Of a stretch of DNA of 64,000 nucleotides, positions 9,530 to 18,248 are shown one piece after another. The DNA lies in the NCBI RefSeq assembly GCF_900105325.1, contig NZ_FNSU01000003.1, forward strand, positions 1,488,001 to 1,552,000, written 5' to 3'. The position numbers and the translations under genes were made by a program. Source of the DNA: Pseudomonas marginalis (lineage in GTDB: Bacteria; Pseudomonadota; Gammaproteobacteria; Pseudomonadales; Pseudomonadaceae). The stretch's first letter is position 1, and the number at the start of each line of letters is the position of its first letter. The notes under the pieces are model-generated. The model ran no database searches. It saw nothing but the letters and a program-made list of their open reading frames with translations, and was not told where the DNA came from.

Positions 9530-10537
9530 CTAGTGAGCATTGCTGGCCACGATGACCGCACCATCGGCGCACTCGTGTGCCAGCCAAGTGGTCCACCCCA
9601 GCCTGCAGACATTGTGTTCACCCACGTGCAACGGCCTGATCGCCTCCTTGGCCAGCACCAGCCGCAGGTCATGCTCCAGCGGGTCTCGTGCAGCCAGTCG
9701 CACCAACGAACACAGCAGTGGATACTCCGACCCCGTCGGCAAGAAACCATGGAAGCGCTGCCAATCCAGATCCTGTATATGCACCCGGAACTTACCGTTG
9801 CAGTCGGTGATCCGGCTTCCCAGTACTTGGTCGAAGCCCAACAGGCTGTTGGCACAGCCAAGCTGGTTCAACTGCGGGGGAGCAATGGCAACCGTGCGTT
9901 CCACCCATTGCTCTATAAACACGCGCTCATGCTCGAAGTAGTAGCGCAGCACTGTCTCGATCACCGCCGCCGAGTGCGCCCGCAGGCCAAGCAACCCCAG
10001 GTAGGGCAACAGTCGCTTGCAGTCCAACTGCGCAGTGGTACGGATGCGCTGGCCCCTCAACCCGATCAACGCAAACATCTGCTCGGAAAAAGCATCACGC
10101 GCCTGCGCCTGGAAACACGCCTGGTAGCGGTATTTGCGCCAGATCGGCAGCATCAGCCGTTGCAGACGATGGTGAAACAGGTCCAGGAAGTCTCGAGTCG
10201 CGTGGCCGCCCGCTCCATCGGCACACGCCTGCTCACCGTAAAAGGCCGGCAAGGGTGAACCTGCGCCACAGAGGCCCAGGACATTGAGGCGAAGACGCGC
10301 ACGCAATTGATCGTGTTCAACAAAAAACTCCAACCGGTCAATATCGTGACCGGGAAAACCAAGACCCGGGTTGGCCTGAAACTCCAGCCGCTCATAGAGT
10401 GCGTTGTCATCCAGTAGCGGATGGGCGTCGCGCAGGCGCTTGATCACCTGCGAAATCGCCTGGAACAGCGAATATTCACGGATGGCACGGCACAGTTGCT
10501 TCAAAGCAGGGGCTGCTGCCCCATCTGAGGTGGCCAT
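9530..10537 (-). CDS. tssG: T6SS baseplate protein TssG
   Basis: Baseplate wedge component that joins TssF in a TssF2-TssG complex. The 335-residue product has the family's ordinary length and begins with a short polar leader, then the conserved opening LKQLCRAIREYSLFQAISQV and the FQANPGLGFPGHDI segment near residue 52. The start overlaps the end of tssF by 37 bp, consistent with coupled translation of two proteins that form a fixed complex. No irregularity in frame was seen. Confidence 0.95.
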   Translation of the reverse strand: MATSDGAAAPALKQLCRAIREYSLFQAISQVIKRLRDAHPLLDDNALYERLEFQANPGLGFPGHDIDRLEFFVEHDQLRARLRLNVLGLCGAGSPLPAFYGEQACADGAGGHATRDFLDLFHHRLQRLMLPIWRKYRYQACFQAQARDAFSEQMFALIGLRGQRIRTTAQLDCKRLLPYLGLLGLRAHSAAVIETVLRYYFEHERVFIEQWVERTVAIAPPQLNQLGCANSLLGFDQVLGSRITDCNGKFRVHIQDLDWQRFHGFLPTGSEYPLLCSLVRLAARDPLEHDLRLVLAKEAIRPLHVGEHNVCRLGWTTWLAHECADGAVIVASNAH

Positions 10538-12288
10538 AGGTACACATCTCCTTGTGTGCTGATGACACGCAGCTCGTGGTAGGCATTAAGGCTGGCATAA
10601 AGCGCGAAGAACTCGTTGAGCACCGAGGCGAACAAAAACGCTTCGCCCGCCCCCAGAAAACCTTGGGAATCAATGCTCAGGTCGACCCGCAACCCTCGAA
10701 TCGGCATGCCCCGGTGCAAGCGGTCGACGGCCGTATGGCTGATGGATCGCAAGGCCCCCAGCCTTCTCTGGCTGACCTTTTTCGCTTGCAGATCGTGGTA
10801 ACGCGGCACGTCATAGGTTTCGAGGACCACCCTCAAGACATTGATGTCGCTCAGTGACAAATAGTTGAGCGACATGTTGCTGATAAGTCGCCAGAGAAAG
10901 TCCTGGTCCAGGGGCGGTGCAAAACTCGCAGTCGGCGCGCAGATATTGCGAAATGACAAGCCCTCCGGTGTCTGCTCACAGGGCTGATTGATCTCCCCTG
11001 CCTGCAATTGCCGAGGCAGGTTGTGATTGGTGCATGTCAGTTCGATCGACAGCGTTTCCTGGGTATGCCCCCGCCCGTTTCCGAACCCCAGCCAGGTATC
11101 GAGCCCGGCATGATGCGCCGAAGCACGCTGACGAATGCTGTAGCTGGTGGGCGCTGCTGATGCATCGATAACGCCGTCGTGCTCAAAGGATTCAAATGGT
11201 ACGTACGCCTGATACCCCAGCCCGCCAGGGCGCCAGCCCGTGACCTTGTCGACGGAAAATACACAGGCGTTTGCGCGCGCATATTCCCCAGGAATCAACA
11301 GGTATTCGTCCTGCTTGCCATCCAGGCGAATCGGCACCGCATCATGTTTGAACAGGTTGACGATGGGCGTGCAGTACAGCCTCACGTTGTCCAGCGTGGG
11401 GCATCCGGTTGCCTGGCACCGGGTGCGTAATTTGAAGCACAGCCTGACGCTGCAGATTTGCTTGAGTACGTCCTGGGGCAACCGCTGCAACGCATCCAGG
11501 CCACGCACATCGACGAACAGGTACTTTTCAGGAAAGGCGAAATACTCCTGCAGATGGCGGTATCCACGAAAGGTATTCTGCGGATAAGGCATCAGCGCAT
11601 GCTCCTCCGCGAACCCCACCGGACTGACCTGATCGCCACCCAATTGCAACAGCAGGGGCTGGCCATCAGCCCCGCTGACCGCAAGCCCATCACCGCCCAA
11701 TGGCAGCAACACGATACCCTCAACCTCGCGCAACAGGCTCAGGTACAACGCTTGACTGATATAGCGGTCTCCCGACAAATGCAGGCGCAATTGATCGAAC
11801 GCACATTCGCTGAAATTGCCTTCGCCGCCCATGTCCAGGCGCAGGCTCAGCAACGCCTGCTCTCCCTGGACGCAGTACTCCAGCGCGCTCAGTTGCAGCG
11901 GCAAGATGCAGGTGGCGTAGCAGGTTCGAAAACGACAGCGCTCACCATTGACCGCAGCGCTTTCGACCGGTGTATCCCGTGCGACCATCACACCGGGCCC
12001 CGCATGTTTCAACGGATCGAACTGCAGGATACTGAACGCCGGTATGGGCCGCATGTAGTTGGGCCACAGCAGATGCATCAAGGAATGAGTCAGCTCAGGC
12101 AACTCGTCATCCAGCTTCTGGCGCAGGCGACCGGTGAGGAAAGCAAAGCCTTCCAGCAGTCTTTCCACATCCGGATCCTGACCGGCCTCCCCTAAAAAGG
12201 GCGCGAGAGCAGGATTGCGCTCGGAAAAGCGCCGCCCGAGCTGTCGCAACGCACTGAGTTCGCTCTGGTAATAGTGGTTAAAGGACAT
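10501..12288 (-). CDS. tssF: T6SS baseplate protein TssF
   Basis: Large baseplate wedge protein. ATG 12288 gives 595 residues starting MSFNHYYQSELSALRQLGRR, the usual TssF opening; an upstream ATG at 12315 would add nine residues not typical of the family. A GAGG sequence lies about ten bases upstream of 12288. The segment LTHSLMHLLWPNYMRPIPAF near residue 80 is characteristic. The gene overlaps tssE by 11 bp upstream and tssG by 37 bp downstream, so the E-F-G baseplate genes form a tightly overlapped block. Confidence 0.95.
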   Translation of the reverse strand: MSFNHYYQSELSALRQLGRRFSERNPALAPFLGEAGQDPDVERLLEGFAFLTGRLRQKLDDELPELTHSLMHLLWPNYMRPIPAFSILQFDPLKHAGPGVMVARDTPVESAAVNGERCRFRTCYATCILPLQLSALEYCVQGEQALLSLRLDMGGEGNFSECAFDQLRLHLSGDRYISQALYLSLLREVEGIVLLPLGGDGLAVSGADGQPLLLQLGGDQVSPVGFAEEHALMPYPQNTFRGYRHLQEYFAFPEKYLFVDVRGLDALQRLPQDVLKQICSVRLCFKLRTRCQATGCPTLDNVRLYCTPIVNLFKHDAVPIRLDGKQDEYLLIPGEYARANACVFSVDKVTGWRPGGLGYQAYVPFESFEHDGVIDASAAPTSYSIRQRASAHHAGLDTWLGFGNGRGHTQETLSIELTCTNHNLPRQLQAGEINQPCEQTPEGLSFRNICAPTASFAPPLDQDFLWRLISNMSLNYLSLSDINVLRVVLETYDVPRYHDLQAKKVSQRRLGALRSISHTAVDRLHRGMPIRGLRVDLSIDSQGFLGAGEAFLFASVLNEFFALYASLNAYHELRVISTQGDVYLWPPQMGQQPLL

Positions 12289-12679
12289 CAGGCAAGACCT
12301 CAACCTGTCCAGCATCCTGCAGGCGCGCGGTGAACACCACGGGCTGCGTCACACCGTCAACGCAGAGCGTGGCGTCAATGGCAAACGCCAGCGCCAGAGG
12401 ATCGTCACCACAAGGCAACGCCCTCACGTGCGTATCCTTCAAGCGGGGCTCATAGGCCCGGATAAACCGCTCGATCAACAAGCGCGACTGGCTCAATGAC
12501 TCATGCAGACTCTGGCTCGTGTCATTGAGATCCGGCATACCGTAATCCTCCAGTGTCTGCACACTGCCAGCGCGGATGCTGAGCATCTTTCCCAGATGAG
12601 CTGCGACGGACGTCACTGCACATGATGATTTTGCGGCCGGACTTTCAAGTCGCTCGAAGAGGCTTTGGTTACGGGTCAT
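12278..12679 (-). CDS. tssE: T6SS baseplate protein TssE (gp25-like)
   Basis: Lysozyme-like gp25 family protein of the baseplate, thought to initiate sheath polymerisation. ATG 12679 is preceded by AGGGG and gives 133 residues starting MTRNQSLFERLES. An in-frame ATG at 12697 overlaps the tssC stop as ATGA and could be used through coupling. The N-terminal SLFERLE segment and the LLIERFIRAYEPRL segment are typical of TssE. It lies between tssC and tssF as in H2-like clusters. Confidence 0.92.
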   Translation of the reverse strand: MTRNQSLFERLESPAAKSSCAVTSVAAHLGKMLSIRAGSVQTLEDYGMPDLNDTSQSLHESLSQSRLLIERFIRAYEPRLKDTHVRALPCGDDPLALAFAIDATLCVDGVTQPVVFTARLQDAGQVEVLPDVL

Positions 12680-12693
12680 CCCTTGGCCCCTAC

Positions 12694-14169
12694 TCATTCT
12701 TTGTCAAGCTTGCCAACCAGGGACAGGGTGAAATCCGCCCCCATGTATTTGAAGTGCGGTCGCACACTCAGGTTGACGCGGTACCAGCCAGGCTCGCCCT
12801 CGACATCACTGACAACGATACGTGCCGCCCGCAATGGCCGCCGCCCACGCACTTCGGCACTGGGGTTTTCCTGGTCTGCCACGTACTGGCGAATCCACTT
12901 GTTGAGCTCCAGCTCCAGGTCAGTACGCTCCTTCCACGAGCCCAGTTGCTCCCGTTGCAGAACCTTGAGGTAATGGGCCAGGCGGTTGACCACCATCATG
13001 TAGGGCAACTGAGTGCCCAGGCGGTAATTCAGCTCGGCCTCCTTGCCCTCGGCACTGATGCCGAAACGCTTGGGCTGTTGCACCGAGCTGGCGGAGAAAA
13101 ACGCGGCATTGTCACTGCCCTTGCGCATCGTCAAGGCAATGAAACCCTCTTGCGCCAGTTCGTATTCGCGACGGTCGGATACCAGCACTTCAGTGGGAAT
13201 CTTGGTTTCGATTTCGCCCATGCTGTGGAAGTGATGCAAGGGCAAGTCCTCCACTGTGCCGCCGCTTTGCGGACCGATAATGTTCGGGCACCAACGAAAC
13301 CGCGCAAAACTGTCGGTCAATCGTGTGGCAAAGGCGTAGGCGGTATTACCCCAAAGGTAGTGCTCGTGGCTGTTCACCACGGTTTCCCGGTAGGCGAAGG
13401 TCTTGACCGGACATTCAAGGGGATCGTAAGGCGTGCGCAGCAGGAATCGCGGCACCGTCAGCCCGATATAACGGGCATCTTCGCTCTGGCGAAAGCTATG
13501 CCATTTGGCGAACTGCGGACCTTCGAAATGATCCCTGAGATCCTTCAAGTCAGGTAGATCGGTGAAGCTTTCCAAGCCGAAAAAAGTCGGCCCGGCGGCC
13601 GCGATAAACGGTGCATGGGCCATGCAGGCGACCTTGGAAGCGTATTGCATCAGCTTCACATCGGGGGCGCTGGGGGAAAGAAAGAAGTCAGCGATGATTG
13701 CGCCCACAGGTTGACCGCCGAACTGACCGTACTCCGCACTGTAGACGTGCTTATAGAGCCCGGACTGGATCACCTCGGGTGAGTCTTCGAAGTCATCCAA
13801 CAGGTCTTGCCGAGAGACATTCAGCAGTTCGATCTTGATGTTTTCTCTAAAGTTGGTGCGCTCGACCAACAACTGCAGGCCTTTCCATGAGGATTCCAGG
13901 GCCTGGAAGCGCGGGTGGTGCAGAATCTCATCCATTTGCCGACCGAGCTTCTCGTCAATCTCCGCAATCATCCGGTCAACCAGGTGTTTCTTGACCGGTT
14001 CCCCGCTGTTCTGCGGCTTGATCAGCTCTTCGATAAATGCCGAGACGCCACGCCTGGCTATGCCGTAGGCCTCATCATCCGCACTCAACAGAGTCTGGGC
14101 GATGATGTTGTCGAGAATGCTGTGCTCGTCAGTGATGAGTACGGGTATCGAGGTGTGTTGAGTCGTCAT
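12694..14169 (-). CDS. tssC: T6SS contractile sheath large subunit TssC (VipB)
   Basis: Large subunit of the contractile sheath. The 491-residue protein has the family's normal length and signature stretches such as LESSWKGLQLLVERTNFREN near residue 90 and the C-terminal core segment ending in FTLSLVGKLDKE. tssB lies 28 bp upstream, keeping the two sheath subunits adjacent. All features are those of a functional sheath protein, with no truncation or frameshift. Confidence 0.97.
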   Translation of the reverse strand: MTTQHTSIPVLITDEHSILDNIIAQTLLSADDEAYGIARRGVSAFIEELIKPQNSGEPVKKHLVDRMIAEIDEKLGRQMDEILHHPRFQALESSWKGLQLLVERTNFRENIKIELLNVSRQDLLDDFEDSPEVIQSGLYKHVYSAEYGQFGGQPVGAIIADFFLSPSAPDVKLMQYASKVACMAHAPFIAAAGPTFFGLESFTDLPDLKDLRDHFEGPQFAKWHSFRQSEDARYIGLTVPRFLLRTPYDPLECPVKTFAYRETVVNSHEHYLWGNTAYAFATRLTDSFARFRWCPNIIGPQSGGTVEDLPLHHFHSMGEIETKIPTEVLVSDRREYELAQEGFIALTMRKGSDNAAFFSASSVQQPKRFGISAEGKEAELNYRLGTQLPYMMVVNRLAHYLKVLQREQLGSWKERTDLELELNKWIRQYVADQENPSAEVRGRRPLRAARIVVSDVEGEPGWYRVNLSVRPHFKYMGADFTLSLVGKLDKE

Positions 14170-14197
14170 GGCGCCAGTGTCCTTTTACTGAAAAATG

Positions 14198-14695
14198 TCA
14201 GGCGGTCCGGCCGCTCAGGCCCAGCTCCGCCAATACTCGGGCACGGGATTCGTCGTCGGCCAGGGCCTGTTCGATGGCTTTGCGAAAGCTCGGCGTATTT
14301 CCCAGTGGTCCCTTGAGCGCCATCAGCGCCTCACGCAGGGCCATCAGCTTGTGCAACTCGGGGATCTGCTCCACCAGGTTCGCCGGGTTGAAATCCCTCA
14401 TCGAATTGATTCGTAACTGGATGGCCAGGTCTTCGACCTCGGCGCCGTCCTGGAGGCGATTGGGGACATTCAGCGTCAGGCTCAGCGCCTGTTTGGCCAA
14501 CACCTCATCGAGGGTGTTCTGGTTGAGGGTGATGGGCTTGCGATCTTCAAGCTTGCGCAGGTCCTCACGCTGGGTGAAGTCCCCCAGCACGAGGAGTTTC
14601 AACGGAAGCTCGACTTCTTCCCGCGCACCGCCGATGGCGGGTTTGAAGGTGATATTGATGCGTTCCTTGGGTGCTACCGAACATTCTTTGGCCAT
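14198..14695 (-). CDS. tssB: T6SS contractile sheath small subunit TssB (VipA)
   Basis: Small subunit of the sheath. ATG 14695, preceded by AGGAG on the minus strand, gives 165 residues beginning MAKECSVAPKERINITFKP. A longer in-frame start at 14800 would run back into tssA and is rejected. The segment ELPLKLLVLGDFTQRED is a TssB hallmark. The gene starts 31 bp after the tssA stop and precedes tssC by 28 bp. Confidence 0.96.
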   Translation of the reverse strand: MAKECSVAPKERINITFKPAIGGAREEVELPLKLLVLGDFTQREDLRKLEDRKPITLNQNTLDEVLAKQALSLTLNVPNRLQDGAEVEDLAIQLRINSMRDFNPANLVEQIPELHKLMALREALMALKGPLGNTPSFRKAIEQALADDESRARVLAELGLSGRTA

Positions 14696-14726
14696 GGTAA
14701 ATCTCCTTTTCAAGCGGCTCGTAAGC

Positions 14727-16274
14727 CTATTCAAGTACCGCTTCCAGATCGAAGAGGCACAGCCTGCGGTGGGTGTCTTCCTTGCGCTCGCGCACGGCAT
14801 GGTTTTGTGGCAGCAGGTCGCAGCAGCGGTGCAAGAGGCGTGTCACTTGAAACGCCAGCTCCGGCTCCCAGCGCTCCAGGCCCGAGCGCTGCAGCTCGAG
14901 GTCCAGTTGTTCGAGCTGGATCTTCGCCAGTTCATGTTTGCCAGCGTGTGCACACAAGCGCGCCAGGGCCAACCGCCAATAAAAGCGGGCGCGATCGCTG
15001 CGAGCGGCATGCAGACCTTGATTGAGCTCATGTACCGCGGCTTTGAGCCCATCCTTGCGCAGCCGCGGTAGCACATCCTGCAAGGCGATCTCCCAGGGCT
15101 CGGCATCGCCCCCCACGCGGGGCGCCTCAGGGGTTTGCAGGTGATGGGAAACATGCAATGCGATCCAGCCGCGAGTGGCGTCGTCGGCAAAAGGAGCGCC
15201 CCCTTGAAAGCGAAACGCCGGCAAGTCCGGCAATCGTTGCAACAGCAGGGCGAAACTCACTTCCAACTCGCTCACGGCCAGTTCCGCCTGCTGGGCTTCC
15301 AGGCATTGCCAGAGCATGTACAGCCCGTCGAACCAGAACATCGCACCTGAGAGGCCGGCCTCAAGTTCAGGCAGCAGCTCGGCGTGATGGCCTTGGGCAA
15401 AACGTTGCTGGTAGTACTTGAGTCTGTCGGGGGCAGGCCCGCACAACGCGGTGACTCGCTCACCGTTGGCATCCGGATAGCGGACGATGGACAGCCAGGC
15501 CAGCGTTCGACTCAGGTGCAAGGCCCGTAGGTCGGCGGCGTCCTGGCGTAACCACCAGGCACACAACGGACGAGCTTGTTCCTGCAAGGCAAACAGCAAG
15601 TCGTGCGCATCTTTTTCGTTGTTTACCGTCGGTTTGGCCGTTGAGGATGGCGTAGCAGCGGGTTGCACTTGCGCAACGGCGGCGTTCAACCCGGCGATAG
15701 GGGGATGGCCTTGCACAGCAAGCGCCAACCACTGCTCCAATTGTTTGCGAATCGGCAGCAACAGCGGCGCGTCGCCTCCCAAATGTGCAGTCCAGAGTTC
15801 ATCAAGGCGCGTGAGGTGTTCAAGCATAGATTGGAACAAGGGTTGCGGGCCTTGAACCGAAAGGTCTTGGACAAGCAGTGTCTCAAGGCGCAGGACCAGC
15901 CAGCCGAACGCTGCGCTGCGGGTGCGCAGCTTTCCAGGGTATACCGCCGACCAATGGTGCTCACACAGATGGCGCAGCAACCCGAGGCCAGCCAGCAGTC
16001 CGGCAAAGGACTCGCGGTGGTAAAGCGCCCAGGTCAGCCAGACGGCCACGCGCAGATCCTTGGACTGCTCACGCAACAGGCATTCGCTGATTTCCAGGAG
16101 CTTTTGCCAGTCCGGCTGGCCGGCGCCATGCATGGACTGCAACTTTGCCAGTTCGGACTCCAGGGTTTCATATTCATTTGAATAGCGCATATCACTGCCG
16201 GCAAAGTTCGCTGGCAAACAGGGCTGCCGGGCAACCTCGAGGTAATAAGCGCAGAGTTTTTCTGAATGGACCAT
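14727..16274 (-). CDS. tssA: T6SS cap/assembly protein TssA (ImpA family)
   Basis: TssA proteins coordinate tube-sheath polymerisation at the baseplate or distal end. The 515-residue protein has the ImpA N-terminal domain (about residues 10-120, with SNEYETLESELAKLQSMHGA and WSAVYPGKLRTRSAAFGWL), a linker, and a VasJ-type C-terminal region. ATG 16274 matches the family's normal start (YYLEVA near the N terminus), yet no Shine-Dalgarno sequence is visible before it. It is the first gene of the minus-strand T6SS operon. The 477 bp before it separate it from the divergent hcp. Confidence 0.92.
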   Translation of the reverse strand: MVHSEKLCAYYLEVARQPCLPANFAGSDMRYSNEYETLESELAKLQSMHGAGQPDWQKLLEISECLLREQSKDLRVAVWLTWALYHRESFAGLLAGLGLLRHLCEHHWSAVYPGKLRTRSAAFGWLVLRLETLLVQDLSVQGPQPLFQSMLEHLTRLDELWTAHLGGDAPLLLPIRKQLEQWLALAVQGHPPIAGLNAAVAQVQPAATPSSTAKPTVNNEKDAHDLLFALQEQARPLCAWWLRQDAADLRALHLSRTLAWLSIVRYPDANGERVTALCGPAPDRLKYYQQRFAQGHHAELLPELEAGLSGAMFWFDGLYMLWQCLEAQQAELAVSELEVSFALLLQRLPDLPAFRFQGGAPFADDATRGWIALHVSHHLQTPEAPRVGGDAEPWEIALQDVLPRLRKDGLKAAVHELNQGLHAARSDRARFYWRLALARLCAHAGKHELAKIQLEQLDLELQRSGLERWEPELAFQVTRLLHRCCDLLPQNHAVRERKEDTHRRLCLFDLEAVLE

Positions 16275-16472
16275 TTAGGAGCGCACTCGACTATCCAAGG
16301 CACGAGCGACAAACTAAGTGCATTTAACTTTCACACTAGATTGCCATCAACCTTCGCTTGAATCGCCGCGAAGTTCGTAAACCTTAGCCACGACAATAAC
16401 ATCCAGCAAGCAACAGACTCACACTTAAGACATTTCCTACACCACCCGTAAACCAAGGCATATGCAGGCTTT

Positions 16473-16568
16473 TGCGCAGCTACAGAGATATATTTCACCT
16501 AACCCCAGCGGAAAACCAACTACTGAGCGACGTTTCAACATGAGCAACTAAATGCGCACTTATGCGCA
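16473..16568. promoter_or_regulatory. Candidate enhancer sites (TGCGCA) for the hcp sigma-54 promoter
   Basis: The palindrome TGCGCA occurs at 16473-16478, 16553-16558 and 16563-16568. The last two are embedded in identical ATGCGCA heptamers exactly ten bases apart, one helical turn. They lie about 100-195 bp upstream of the -24 element, a normal distance for enhancer-binding proteins. Binding by the T6SS activator is inferred only from position. Confidence 0.35.
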
Positions 16569-16666
16569 AACATTTCCCGCAAAACAGCCAAAAAAACCAT
16601 AACACCCGTTTAAATCCAACGCCTATATCCACAGCATGCCAAGTCCGTATTGGTTCCCACACTTTC

Positions 16667-16682
16667 CGGCACGCTTCTTGTA
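16667..16682 (+). promoter_or_regulatory. Sigma-54 promoter of hcp
   Basis: The sequence CGGCACG-CTTC-TTGTA matches the sigma-54 consensus TGGCACG-N4-TTGCA, with the invariant GG at 16668-16669 and GT instead of GC at the -12 position (16680-16681). Spacing is correct. Transcription would start near 16692, leaving a leader of about 60 bases before hcp. A sigma-54 activator gene lies in the divergent operon, which supports the call. Confidence 0.7.
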
Positions 16683-16694
16683 ATAGCCACATTC

Positions 16695-16718
16695 CCAACC
16701 GGTACGATTAACCGTTGG
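16695..16718 (+). promoter_or_regulatory. Predicted 5'-terminal hairpin in the hcp leader
   Basis: CCAAcCGGT and ACCGTTGG can pair into an eight-base-pair stem with one bulged C and a seven-base loop. It would begin within about three bases of the predicted transcription start, like hairpins that protect mRNAs from 5'-end-dependent decay. Seen by eye; no energy calculation was done. Confidence 0.45.
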
Positions 16719-16751
16719 AACTACCTCATCAATCAGACAAGGAAACCCGTC

Positions 16752-17267
16752 ATGCCAACACCCGCGTATCTTTCCGTCACTGGCTCCAAGCAAGGCTTGA
16801 TTACGGCAGGCACATTTACCAAGGACTCGGTGGGCAATATTTACCAGGAAGGCCATGAAGACCAGATTCTGGTCCAGGCCTTCTCCCATCAGGTGATTGT
16901 TCCACGCGACCCGCAGTCCGGCCAGCCGACGGGCCAGAGGGTCCATAAGCCGCTGATGATCAGCAAGGTCTTCGATAAGTCATCGCCATTGCTGTTCAGC
17001 GCCTTGACCAGCGGTGAAGACGTCACCTGCCGACTCGAGTGGTTCCGTACGTCGCCAGCCGGCACCCAAGAGCACTACTTCACGATTGAACTGGAGAGGG
17101 CGAAGATCGTGGACATACAGTCACGCATGCCCCACTGCCAGGATCCGGACAATGCCCATTTCACTCACCTGGAGGACGTGCACTTCACCTATGGCAAGAT
17201 CGTGTGGACCCACGAAGTGTCCGGCACATCCGGGTCCGATGACTGGCGCAGCCCGGTAGCGGGTTAG
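16752..17267 (+). CDS. hcp: T6SS inner-tube protein Hcp
   Basis: Hcp forms the hexameric rings of the T6SS inner tube and is secreted. The 171-residue protein starts MPTPAYLSVTGSKQGLITAG and contains HEDQILVQAFSHQVIVPRD and GQRVHKPLMISKVFDKSSPL, all typical of H2-type Hcp. ATG 16752 is preceded by AAGGA at 16739-16743; a longer frame starting at 16650 would begin upstream of the predicted transcription start. No C-terminal effector extension is present. It is a single-gene unit divergent from tssA, with a hairpin after its stop. Very abundant expression would be expected for a tube protein. Confidence 0.97.
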   Translation: MPTPAYLSVTGSKQGLITAGTFTKDSVGNIYQEGHEDQILVQAFSHQVIVPRDPQSGQPTGQRVHKPLMISKVFDKSSPLLFSALTSGEDVTCRLEWFRTSPAGTQEHYFTIELERAKIVDIQSRMPHCQDPDNAHFTHLEDVHFTYGKIVWTHEVSGTSGSDDWRSPVAG

Positions 17268-17287
17268 GTCGGACCTGAGCAGGAACA

Positions 17288-17309
17288 GGTGCCAGGGACG
17301 GCACCGTTT
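17288..17309 (+). terminator. Hairpin after hcp, possible terminator
   Basis: GGTGCC-AGGGAC-GGCACC forms a six-base-pair stem with a six-base loop, followed by GTTTC. The U-run is weak, so termination may be inefficient or it may only protect the 3' end. It lies 20 bp after the hcp stop and just before the convergent reductase gene. Confidence 0.45.
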
Positions 17310-17320
17310 CTGCCAGGCAA

Positions 17321-18142
17321 CTACACCATCGCCAAGGGATGCTTGCGCTTGGGTGCGCCGAACACCCGATCGATGGCATCCAGGTCGTGCTCATCGAGCA
17401 CCATCTTGGCGGCGGCCGCATTGAGCCGTACATGCTCCGGGGTGACCGCCTTGGGGATGGCGATCACACCGTCCTGGCGCAGCACCCAGGCCAGGGCAAC
17501 CTGGGCGGGCGTGACCTCGTGGCGGCGGGCGATCTGCTTGAGGGTCTGACTGGACAGCAACGCCCCACCCTGGGCAATCGGGCAGTACGCCATCAGCGGC
17601 AAATGGTGTTGTTGCCACCAGGGCAACAGGTCGAATTCGATCCCGCGTTCTTCGATGTTGTACAGCACCTGGTTAGTCGCGCAGGCCGGGGATGCGAGTT
17701 CCTGCAGGTCGGCCACATCGAAATTCGAGACGCCCCAGCGGCCGATCTTGCCAGCCTCACGCAGGCGCTCGAACGCTTCGACGGTTTCTTCAAGGGGGTA
17801 CTGGCCACGCCAATGCAGCAGATACAGATCAATGTAGTCCGTGCCCAGGCGCCGGAGGCTGGCTTCACACGCACGGGGCACGCCCTTTTGGCTGGCGTTG
17901 TGCGGGTAGACCTTGCTCACCAGGAACACCTGGTCGCGCCTGCCGCTGATGGCTTCGCCGACGACTTCCTCGGCGCCCCCCTCGCCATACATCTCGGCGG
18001 TGTCGATGAGGGTCATGCCCTCGTCGATCCCCAGTTGCAATGCCGCGACTTCGGCGCGACGCCGGTCCGGGTCTTCGCCCATGCGCCAGGTGCCCTGGCC
18101 GATGACAGGGACGGGAACGCCCGCCAGATCAATGGTGCGCAT
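17321..18142 (-). CDS. Aldo/keto reductase
   Basis: NAD(P)H-dependent oxidoreductase of the aldo/keto reductase superfamily. ATG 18142 is preceded by AGGAGG and gives 273 residues. Visible family features are GQGTWRMGE near residue 14, the catalytic-tetrad segment DTAEMYGEGGAEEV with its Asp and Tyr near 50-56, the conserved KVYPHNAS Lys segment, the LHWRG His segment, and the C-terminal cofactor segment VIAIPKAV. The substrate cannot be predicted. The gene stands alone and converges on hcp. Confidence 0.9.
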   Translation of the reverse strand: MRTIDLAGVPVPVIGQGTWRMGEDPDRRRAEVAALQLGIDEGMTLIDTAEMYGEGGAEEVVGEAISGRRDQVFLVSKVYPHNASQKGVPRACEASLRRLGTDYIDLYLLHWRGQYPLEETVEAFERLREAGKIGRWGVSNFDVADLQELASPACATNQVLYNIEERGIEFDLLPWWQQHHLPLMAYCPIAQGGALLSSQTLKQIARRHEVTPAQVALAWVLRQDGVIAIPKAVTPEHVRLNAAAAKMVLDEHDLDAIDRVFGAPKRKHPLAMV

Positions 18143-18248
18143 GACAACCTCCTGATGAATTCGCGGATTAACAGTGTGGCATTGACCGGACAAAAGGGTT
18201 CAATCGAAGTATGGTTGCCCTTTGCCAAGTCGCCAGGAAGGACCTGCA

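Larger units (their letters stand above)
16275..16751. other. Intergenic region between tssA and hcp
   Basis: This 477-bp AT-richer gap separates the divergent tssA operon and hcp. It holds three TGCGCA hexamers, a sigma-54-type promoter pointing to hcp and a leader hairpin, each listed separately. I found no convincing sigma-54 or sigma-70 promoter for tssA and no ORF that looks real. Confidence 0.7.
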
